Source: Endothia cerciana (Eukaryota; Ascomycota; Sordariomycetes; Diaporthales; Cryphonectriaceae). Taken from it: DNA of 24,835 nucleotides. Of this stretch, positions 10,612 through 17,936 are shown one piece after another. The position numbers were made by a program, and so were the translations under genes. The first letter of the stretch is position 1, and each line of letters begins with the position of its first letter. Below the pieces are notes generated by a model. That model searched no databases and was not told the origin of the DNA. It worked only from the letters and a program-made list of their open reading frames with translations. The stretch lies in contig JALRMH010000106.1 in assembly GCA_026119935.1 (NCBI GenBank), positions 1-24,835 of the forward strand, written 5' to 3'.

Positions 10612-12236
10612 ATGGCGACCATTCTCGGAGTCACGGGCAAGCAATTTCTACCTACCTCCAAGGAATACAACGACTGGCAGTACCAATATGCCACGTCTAC
10701 TCACAGCGTCGACCATGACATGAATCCGGGCCTCATTGTCCAGCCCACGGGCAAGGATGACATCAAGAAGGTGATTGAGTACGCCAGGGCTAGCAAGAAG
10801 GCCATTGCCATTCGCACTGGAGGCCATCAGTATAGTGGCGCCTCGTCCACTAGCATCTCAAACATTCAGCTCGATCTACGAAGCACCTTTCAGTCGCCCG
10901 ACGACCTCGTCTATTTCGAGAAAGGCGTCCGCAGCTATGTGCGCTCCAGTATCAGCCACAATCTGGGCGACTTCAATAAGTTCTTGGGCCAGCATAAGGT
11001 ATTCGTGCCGCACGGGCAGTGTGTCGAGGTCCATGTCGGCGGCCACGTACAGACGGGCGGTTATGGGCAGCTAGGCCGGAGCTTCGGGCTCCTTGGTGAT
11101 CACGTGTTGTCGCTCGAGATCATCGATCACGCCGGCGTTGAGCGAGAGATCACGAAAGCATCTGACCCCGACTTGTTCTTCGCTTGGCTGGGTGGCAGCC
11201 CAGGCAATCTGGGCGTGCTGACGCACTTCATGATCGAGGTCCATCACGATAGCGACTACGTGGGCTCCATGGGCCTGCGCGCTATTCACCTGTATGATAC
11301 GGCCAAACTAAAGACGCTTCTGGAGCAGCTGGCCGCGATGAACGATAATACTGACTTTCCGCGGAACTACGACCTGTGCATCAGCGTGCTGAGTGCGTCA
11401 TTCGACGTTTTCGGCCTGATGAGCGGGCTCGACGATGAGATGCGAAAAGAGCACCCAGATATATTCGGCAAGGATGAGCTCCCAGGGTGGCTGCGCTCTA
11501 TAATTGTGTATGCGCAATGGGTTCCGTTCTCCAAGGATGACAAGCCCGATATGGCATGGTTCGAGCGCCTCCAGGGCAATGCACTCTTCAGCGGCGGCGT
11601 GCACACCAAGCCCATGTCGGAGCTAACGGCGGGTTGGATCTTTCGCAATACGCGCGAGTTTGACCTCCCATATGTCAAGCGCACGTATCTGACTAACTCA
11701 ACTACGCTGGCCAAGGACGGGTGGGTAGATTGGGTGGTTGGTCGGATGGACGAGATTGTCAAGCCGGATTGGAATGGGCAGTGGTTGTCGGCCCAATTAC
11801 AATGCTTTGGAGGTAAGAACTCCATGTTCACTCGAAACGCGGACAACGGCACTTCATACAGCGTAAGTGATTATCGTCCTTCTTGAGCCCGATCTAAACT
11901 TGCTCATCATTGGTGACCCATAATTAATCTTAACTATAGTGGCGCGATTCGACACTCTGCATGACCATCGACAATTTCCATAAACCAGAGAAGCAGGCCG
12001 CTGCCGAGTCCTGGCAGGCCGTTAACGACGAGCAGGGTATCGGTGCTAACGGTCTCTTCAGCAAACAGGACCGTCGGGTGCTCTGGGGGTCGTATGGTTC
12101 GTTCGACCTGGACTCGGTCTGGAACACATACTATGAGGACAGACCCAAATACGATAGACTTATGAAGGCGAGAAAGTCAGCTGATCCAGAGGGAACATTT
12201 ACGCCTAATACTTTCTCCGTGAAGCGGGCTGATTAA
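10612..12236 (+). CDS. Berberine-bridge-enzyme-like FAD-linked oxidase (two exons, 515 aa)
   Basis: A PCMH/VAO-superfamily flavoprotein that oxidises a small molecule and passes electrons to O2; the substrate is unknown. Exon 1 is 10612-11862 and exon 2 is 11940-12236. The FAD_binding_4 domain begins near residue 40 (LIVQPTGKDDIKKVIEYA). RTGGHQYSGASS holds His72, and GQCVEVHVGGHVQTGGYG holds Cys137; these align with the His and Cys that bind FAD covalently in bicovalent members such as glucooligosaccharide oxidase. LFFAWLGGSPGNLGVLTHF (189-207) is the usual GGxxGNxG segment. The BBE C-terminal domain (SVWNTYYEDRPKYDRL, GTFTPNTFSV) closes the protein. The start is the ATG in CATCATGGCG at 10612; extending to TTG at 10585 is not credible in a fungus. 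No signal peptide is apparent, so it is probably cytosolic. The frame is intact, unlike its neighbours. It may be a tailoring enzyme of natural-product synthesis (inference). Confidence 0.92.
11863..11939 (+). other. Intron (77 nt) of the FAD oxidase
   Basis: GTAAGT donor at 11863 and CTATAG acceptor ending at 11939, in phase 0, joining GTSYS to WRDSTLC. Without splicing the frame stops 24 nt into the intron and the BBE C-terminal domain would be lost, so splicing is required for a full-length protein. Confidence 0.9.
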
Positions 12237-12641
12237 AGGAAGTACAAAAGCAACGTCAGCAACTTTGAAGTCAAATGTAGTTCCTTCCTTCTCGATCGAA
12301 GGTTATTATCATGTATCGAAACGGGGATGCCGTGGAAGAGGCGGATGGGATATTGTCGGCTTTTCATTAGATATGCCAATATTGATTCTAGCGCTTAGTT
12401 ACCCGCACAAGCTCAACACGGGCATCTGCAATATTAAAATATAGGCTTGGTAATGCTCTACCCCGTGACCTAGTCCTTCGTGCTTGTCCTGTTCTAAGGC
12501 TTGCTTAAATGTTCAGTTCATTCGACTTGCACGAGCTAGACAAATGAGGCTGATGTTGACAGACGCCATATAGGTGTATTGAGGTTTGGAAGAGGTTGGC
12601 AACGACTTGACGACCTCCAGGCCAGGCTCTGTAGTTTCCCC
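12237..12641. other. Intergenic region between convergent genes
   Basis: About 400 bp separate the end of the FAD oxidase from the end of the minus-strand hypothetical ORF. It holds the presumed 3' UTRs of both. I see no coding frame with family features, no RNA gene and no repeat. Confidence 0.6.
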
Positions 12642-13343
12642 TCAGGTACGAAGCGCCGGATCATGTCGATGACTGTCTGGAGCAAGCCCGCGCATTGGAG
12701 GAAGTTCCCCCATAAAATTAAGCAGCAATTCCTCGGGAACCCCACTGGCTGATCTATACGCTTCGGAGCTCATCTGCTCTAGTTTTACTACGGAGTTTGC
12801 AAACTGCACATTACCCTGGCTAGCCATCAGCGGCCAACGGATCCATGCCGAACTTGAGCCTTCTGAAGAATTTTCGCTTCTGCGACGAGCGTCGCTGCAG
12901 TATCTGGGACACCGGGCCTGAGTTGACGTGAAAGGATGACCGGCCGGTTCCTCGTCCGGTCTTTCTTCGATATGGACGTCATCAAGGAGTAACCTTCGAG
13001 GGCCCGCATTGCTGCTCTGGCTGTCGATCATATTATTGATCTCCTGGTCGGACAGCCTTTCCGAGTTCATGTGGCGGAGGTATTCGTCAAGCTCGCCAAT
13101 AAGGTCATCAACACGACCATTATTTTCTACGCCAAAAGTGCTCGAGATATGGGCTGTGGCTGCCTCTTGATCTGTGAGCACTCGGTCAGGCCTTGCGCTG
13201 GCCACGAAGGCCAGCCCATCTTGCGAGCTGCATATAAAGCAATTGCTTTCGTCGATCTCGAGGTTCCGAATCTCGTGCAGTGTATGGACCCACCCGCGAC
13301 TGCTTAATGCTGTATCGGGCTTGATTTGCAGGCACTCGTACAC
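12642..13343 (-). CDS. Hypothetical protein, 233 codons, no recognised family
   Basis: An open minus-strand frame with ordinary fungal codon use and no AT bias. The N-terminal half is acidic and may be helical (GWVHTLHEIRNLEIDE, VDDLIGELDEYLRHMNSE, DQEINNMIDSQ). It carries a CFIC pair at residues 35-38 but not enough Cys/His for a zinc finger. From about residue 135 the sequence turns Ser/Arg-rich and less protein-like (ARCPRYCSDARRRSENSSEG), while another minus frame over 13009-12827 stays open and looks more helical (PDTAATLVAEAKILQKAQV). A frameshift or an unrecognised intron in the middle is therefore possible. There is no signal peptide or membrane segment. It converges on the FAD oxidase. 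It might be a decayed regulator, but no motif supports that. Confidence 0.4.
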   Translation of the reverse strand: MYECLQIKPDTALSSRGWVHTLHEIRNLEIDESNCFICSSQDGLAFVASARPDRVLTDQEAATAHISSTFGVENNGRVDDLIGELDEYLRHMNSERLSDQEINNMIDSQSSNAGPRRLLLDDVHIEERPDEEPAGHPFTSTQARCPRYCSDARRRSENSSEGSSSAWIRWPLMASQGNVQFANSVVKLEQMSSEAYRSASGVPEELLLNFMGELPPMRGLAPDSHRHDPALRT

Positions 13344-13349
13344 ACGGTT

Positions 13350-13560
13350 GTGATTTTAGTCTTTAGTTTTCAATCTGACTAAAACTAATTGAATTTTTTT
13401 TTTAGTTTATTTAAATTTAATTAAACCAACTTTTTTAAGGCTTTATTTAAACTAAAATCTTTTTTAAGCTTTATAAATATTATAAATCTTTATTTATTAC
13501 ATATATTATATTTATATTATTTTTATATATAATTAATTAATTAAAACAACAACTTTAGTG
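13350..13560. repeat. AT-rich inverted-repeat block, possible MITE remnant
   Basis: A sudden AT-rich insert in the GC-balanced island with nested inverted repeats: TTTTAGTC (13354-13361) with GACTAAAA (13377-13384); TTTAGTTTATTTAAA (from about 13401) with TTTATTTAAACTAAAA (13443-13458); and, at the right edge, CAACAAC with GTTGTTG (13547-13566, 6-nt loop). There is no coding frame. Terminal inverted repeats and a target duplication could not be defined, so the identity is uncertain. Confidence 0.4.
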
Positions 13561-14202
13561 TTGTTGAACTCCTAATGAGTATGATTTCCAATGAATACAG
13601 TAGCTTCAAACTTGTAGTTAAATACTTTAAGCAAGTTGCCGGAAGGAAAATGTTGTTGATATATCTATCTGAATTGAGCACCTTAGTACCTACCTATATG
13701 CTGTAGTAGTTCGGCTTTGTGTTTATATAGCGTTGTATTCTTGATTTCCTTGTGAGTTGCAGAGACCAGAGACTGAAACCCCCCAGAGTAATCACTGAAT
13801 GGATAGGTTTTGGCCCAGGGCTTGTTGGCCGGGACTTGCGATATATTGTTGTTTTGATGTCTATGCACTTCAACGGCGTCTAGTTAATGATTTATATTTG
13901 TTCAATACAGGGACAGATGAATAGTTGAACTCAGAAGTGGCTAAATCGCAAAATGTACACTTATTCCGGCTGGATTTGGTTCAAAAACAGATGCCTGGTG
14001 GAGCCCGGGGGGGCAAAGCCTGGCCCGGAACACCTGGGCACCGGTTGATAGCTCCCCTGGCAGGTGTGTCTGTCAAAGATAAGTCTATTACCGCTTCTGT
14101 AACATATTCATTTCAATACTAACTACTTCAATGCTTATCCATCTTTATGGCCCGTAGTGATACGTAGCCCATCGAGGGTAGCTTTCATCGATTGTCGCCT
14201 AC
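13561..14202. other. Intergenic region without a recognisable gene
   Basis: Normal composition. Short frames on both strands (such as 13683-13868 minus, 61 codons) have no family features. It may include the 3' flank of the O-methyltransferase pseudogene; I see no RNA gene or repeat. Confidence 0.5.
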
Positions 14203-15446
14203 CTATTCTGCCTCAACGATAGCTTTTCTCGCTCCTTCCGGCACCGTGATGCCCAAAAAGTGAAAGCGTGGATCAGCTGTGGTGAACAAGCTCTCCCATG
14301 TCCCTGCATCGCGCTCGCTTGCGTTGTTGAACGCTTTCAAGGATATATCCATCTTCTTCATTGCGCGGTCCATCCCAATGGGCAGCTGACCTGGTTCGGG
14401 GATACAAATATCATTGACAATAATCTTCGCACCCTTCTTGAGCCCTAGGACAAGGTGCTCCAGTATCTTAACGCAATACTTATCACTCCAATCATAGAAG
14501 ACCTATCCCAAAAGATACAGGTCAGCGCCTGTCACAGGTTGGGTGAAGAAGTCATGTTCTTGGCCTTTGATTCGATGCTTAAACTCCGGTGGGGTAAGCT
14601 CATCGAGACCGTCAATGGTATCGGGCAAGTCTTCCACAATAATTTGCTGAATGCTGGGTACTTTTTAATTAGCGCCAGGGACGCACGTTCCTGCGAACCG
14701 CCAACATCTGCGATTGTTTGGACGTGGCTGAAGTCGTAGTCCCGAAGCAGATGATCCATGCTGAAGTTTTCGTGGATATGAGAGAACCGCTGAGACTCGA
14801 TGAAGCGCTTTTGGCGCTGTATGTCCTTCTTCATGTTGTCGAATGGGTTGTCGTCGGTGTTATGCGCAAGCCGGAGTATCCGCTCTGGTTGGGCTCCTCG
14901 CTCCCTGGCTACTTCTGTGTGGCTTCCTCAGTTAGAGTCAATAAAGTACCAAAGAGGTTGGCGATGTTCATAAGCTATCCTTTAAGTAGAGGATTCGCAA
15001 GGAGGGCGCTAGAGGCTGCAGTGTGTTTGATTATACCCTTACGGGGTTCGGCGAAGATATGCCGCCCGATAGCAATACGGAGAAAGCGAGTAAGGTCTTT
15101 GACTCCAAAACCGGTAACTTTGGCAAGATCATCGAAAGTAATGTCAGACCTCTACGGAGGAATATGCTGGGCGAGATTATGAATATAGATATACTGCAGG
15201 CTGAGCGTCAGATACTGCTCGCCGAACGAGTTGACTAGTATGCCCATTGGACCAAGTAGAAGATGATGTAGCTCATCCGTCGCTTCGGGCGCAGCGTCTT
15301 TGGCGGCTTGAATATCCTGCGGGGGTGGATTGCTGGGGTCAAGTCCATCATCGTCCTCGTAGGATGGCTCAGGAAGACCTTGAGTCTCGAAGAAGTTGAT
15401 ATACTTCTTCCGTGTTGTCTCGGATTTGACCGAGGAGCTTCGACAT
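14203..15446 (-). pseudogene. SAM-dependent O-methyltransferase pseudogene (fungal COMT-like)
   Basis: The minus strand encodes almost the full length (about 410 codons) of a class I O-methyltransferase, family Methyltransf_2, which methylates hydroxyl groups of small aromatic compounds. From the ATG at 15446 it reads MSKLLGQIRDN, then INFFETQGLPEPSYEDD, a winged-helix-like part (ITFDDLAKVTGFGVKDLTRF), FSMDHLLRDYDFSHV, the SAM motif ADVGGSQER (about 14712-14685), IIVEDLPDTIDGLDEL, VFYDWSDKYCVKILEHL and ends at TAG 14205-14203. It is dead. In-frame stops lie at 15154-15152, 14977-14975, 14911-14909 and 14505-14503, the last three at Trp positions. Frame changes occur near 15408, 14870 and 14655. 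The catalytic His of the HDWSD motif is Tyr (14496-14494). The stops and the His loss are all explained by C-to-T changes at CpA on one strand or the other, as in RIP. Confidence 0.85.
14494..14505 (-). other. Catalytic-motif damage in the O-methyltransferase
   Basis: On the minus strand the codons read TAG GTC TTC TAT, followed by GATTGG. In the family this is Trp-Val/Ile-x-His before Asp-Trp. TGG to TAG and CAT to TAT both fit RIP of CpA/TpG. The His serves as catalytic base in COMT-type enzymes. Confidence 0.75.
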
Positions 15447-15962
15447 CAGAACCGAACGTGAACCGGCGTTCTCCATATTGGGGAAAGAGAGTTGAGTCTG
15501 CAAAATGGCAGTCTCAGGATCAATACGGTGGTAGCAAATGCTGCGTTTCGACCAGCTAATTAGGCTTCTTAGTTAATCTCTTATTACAGACGATTATGAG
15601 AAATAGCAAGCCTTGGAGGAGGAGGCTCCCCATCCCATCTACCAGGCAGCCGAGGCTGTAATCTTAGAGGCTAAAACTTGTATCAAGACTTCAACTATAG
15701 AATATAAACCGAGCCAGAGGCTATCTCTATACAGCATTCCATATCCGAAAACATTATATTATTGTCAGGCGGAAAAAAGGCATAGGCAGAGTGACGAGGT
15801 CTTAAGCTTAGGGGAGGGGGGCACGACGGTAAACCACAGTTAAAGCCTACAGGTCTAAGTCCTAAGTCAGAGGGGAGGGTTTTCGGCTACCCGGGGTTTT
15901 CGGCCACCCCGGCCGTCCTCACTACATACACACACACATATATATATTAACTAGTTTCTATC
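15447..15962. other. Intergenic region with short direct repeat and dinucleotide runs
   Basis: Upstream of the O-methyltransferase pseudogene the sequence is GC-balanced without a recognisable gene. At 15877-15892 and 15894-15909 there is a near-identical 16-bp direct repeat, GGGTTTTCGGCYACCC, followed by CA/TA dinucleotide runs at about 15927-15950. The repeat lies just beyond the 3' end of the transposase remnant and may be its terminal repeat. Composition falls to AT-rich from here rightward. Confidence 0.5.
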
Positions 15963-16560
15963 TTATTCACCTACTATGATGCAATCCTCCTCATCAGTAG
16001 GTAATTCGATATCGTTCTCTTCATCTAGACTATCCTTATGTCGATTGACTATATTTTAAGCCCTCTGTATAGCTTCAATCTCTGCAAACTTCCAATTCGG
16101 GCTTACATCGACCTTTCTTCTTTTACTAGGCCTCTAAGCTTTAATCTGCCTCTTTAACGCCTTATTTTCCTCTAATATCTTAGTAAATTCGAGGTCTCTT
16201 TCATTATATACCTTTTGTATCTTCCTAGATAGTATACAGCAGCCTAAGTCTGTTGAAAGATAGTGCTGATTCTCCTGTAGCTGATAATATAGCTGTCTAG
16301 CTTTTCGAGGAGTTGAAAAATAACTAGCTGGCTTGAGGAAGCTTTCTGGAAAAGCTTAGGCACTGTTGATTATATTAAGCCTGAATTTAGCTAGATCTGA
16401 GTGCCTGGTTAACTGTTTTTAAAGAGAAGAGGACTTAAAAGCGCTTTAGAAGGCTTTAAAGACTATAGACTAGTTACTTTCTATTTAGATCAGATATTCT
16501 AGCTAGAAAGGCCTTCTAGGCATACTAGATAATAGTTTTTAAAGAATAATCGCTTGCTAA
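15963..16560 (-). pseudogene. Fot1/pogo-like (Tc1-mariner superfamily) transposase C-terminal remnant
   Basis: The minus strand reads FSTPRKARQLYYQLQE, then RDLEFTKILEENKALKRQI, RPSKRRKVDVSPNWKFAEI and EEDCIIVGE, ending at TAA 15965-15963. A stretch like STPRT..QL, a helix and then RPRKRRKV..SPN..FA is what I recognise as the C-terminus of fungal pogo/Fot1 DDE transposases. In-frame stops sit at Gln positions (KA*RPS, QRA*NI), as RIP gives. Weak similarity continues upstream to about 16560 (SMPRRPFQLEYLI, LTRHSDLAKFRL). The DDE catalytic core is absent, so the element is truncated on that side, next to the LTR at 16664. Confidence 0.65.
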
Positions 16561-16663
16561 AGATTATTGAATTCCCTTATTAGCTTAAACTACTAACTTT
16601 CTTTCTATTATAACCTATCCAACATGCAGGTCACGGAACAAACCCCGCTAACAAAGGACCAGG
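16561..16663. other. Junction sequence between transposase remnant and LTR A
   Basis: About 100 bp without a frame. The string CATGCAGGTCACGG at 16623-16636 resembles CATGCTGG/CATGCAGGTTACG-like sequence near the family A copy at 2070 (reverse complement), so LTR A may extend somewhat further left than 16664. Confidence 0.35.
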
Positions 16664-17003
16664 TGTCACGACTCAACATCGAACAGTCAGCAAGGATTAT
16701 ATAACCAAGGGTTAGGATATAGGACGACGGGCTCTACTAGGACAGGGGTGGACTGCAACAATCAACAAGCAGTCCTTACAGTCCAGGGCATAGACCGGAG
16801 CAATCGAACTGCGACCCTTGCAGTCTATACTAAAAAGCTGGATATATAACTACACGTTCACTACTATCGGATAGATCATTATATATAGCTCTTTAGTCGT
16901 TAATCTAAGTTCTAAGTACACTTATACTTAGAAGCCTTAAAGGCAGTAAACACTTACACAGATTACTCAGCTATATTTCTGTATTCAAGGCTTATATTTG
17001 ACA
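16664..17003 (-). repeat. Family A LTR (about 340 bp)
   Basis: Plus-strand ends are TGTCACGACTC and TATATTTGACA, giving TG..CA termini in both readings. Its reverse complement matches 1706-2010. On the minus strand it follows 47 bp (17050-17004) ending in the purine-rich AGGAGCGG, so it reads as a 3' LTR on that strand. It is much less AT-converted than the left copy. No 5-bp target duplication is seen at its immediate borders. Confidence 0.6.
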
Positions 17004-17051
17004 CCGCTCCTGTTAGCATAAACTCAATCAGTACTCAGAGATCTTTGAATT

Positions 17052-17274
17052 TGTCAGAACACCTATTATATAAGCCCGGCAGAGTTATAATGATATAGCG
17101 AGAACAGGCTGTCTGATTGATAGCTACTAGGTGTCTGTTAGTACAGAGACTAATTCTTGCAGTGTAGAAAGAATCAGTGTGCTGAGTCGCTGGCTATTTG
17201 AAGGGGAATAGCTTGTGCGCTGCTAGCGCTGTTGTCTGCTAGCGCTATAGGCTACTAGTGCTGTTATCGTGACA
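17052..17274 (-). repeat. Family B LTR (223 bp), least RIP-damaged copy
   Basis: Plus-strand ends are TGTCAGAACACC and ATCGTGACA. On the minus strand it is directly preceded by GCAGAGGGGGGATAGT, a polypurine tract, so it is a 3' LTR. It holds the GCTAGCGCTG motif three times. The 5 bases to its left are GAATT, not repeated at its right border. Confidence 0.85.
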
Positions 17275-17936
17275 ACTATCCCCCCTCTGCAATAACACCT
17301 GGCCCTAGGTATTAGCGCTAAATGTAGGTCTGCTCTACTAGCGCTGTTATAATTGCTTTTCGCTGCCTATTCATCTATAAAGACCTGGCGTGCTACTATC
17401 ATCAAGGCGTGTAGGCTTCTCTTCTTTCTTCACTATTATAACCTCTTAAGACAAGCACTAATTACCTGCTGCTCTCCTTATATCCCTTGTACAGCGCTAT
17501 AGTATCTCTAGTCCTGCTATTAGCTACACCCTTTATAGTTCCTAGCTATATCACTACGCCTTGTCGCCTATTATTACTATGCACTGCGCTGCTGTTTCGC
17601 CTATGCTATAATGCCTCCCTGTCGCATAATGCATACTGCCTACTCAGAGGCCTCTACTTAAGAGGACCCTTAGGTGGTCTTGCGCTTAGTATGCTTTAAG
17701 TGTGCTATTATTATAGAGTACGAGTATGTGCTTATAGCTAAGGTGCTGCTACGCATTACCTGCTTCTTCCCGAACGCGTCGTCTGCAGCCTGCAATATCT
17801 GTTTGTCTAATAATAAGGTCTACTAGCAGATAAGTTGTATGTATCTTTTATTTACCCTGCGTGTTACGTTTGACACGCGTTTTAGCATCTTATTAATATA
17901 TAAGGGATTTTATAATATCTGCAGGCCTTCTTATAA
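17275..17936 (-). mobile_element. 3' internal region of a family B element, noncoding
   Basis: This segment lies between the family B polypurine tract (17275-17290) and sequence homologous to the family A tail. It is absent from the left homologous copy, where the flanking segments are directly joined around 1660-1690. Base composition is clearly less AT-rich than around it. The plus strand offers a 70-codon frame at 17487-17699 of hydrophobic low-complexity sequence, which I do not think is a gene. A GCGTGT/ACACGC inverted repeat lies near 17860-17882. Confidence 0.5.

Noticed and set aside
11071..11852. Minus-strand ORFs of 68-161 codons
   Set aside because: Shadows of the FAD oxidase coding strand, caused by its high GC content.
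14455..15182. Several plus-strand ORFs of 71-154 codons
   Set aside because: They lie antisense to the O-methyltransferase pseudogene, whose minus-strand reading gives clear family motifs.
17487..17699. 70-codon hydrophobic plus-strand ORF
   Set aside because: It lies in the noncoding 3' region of a retroelement and is low complexity; a small membrane protein is not supported.
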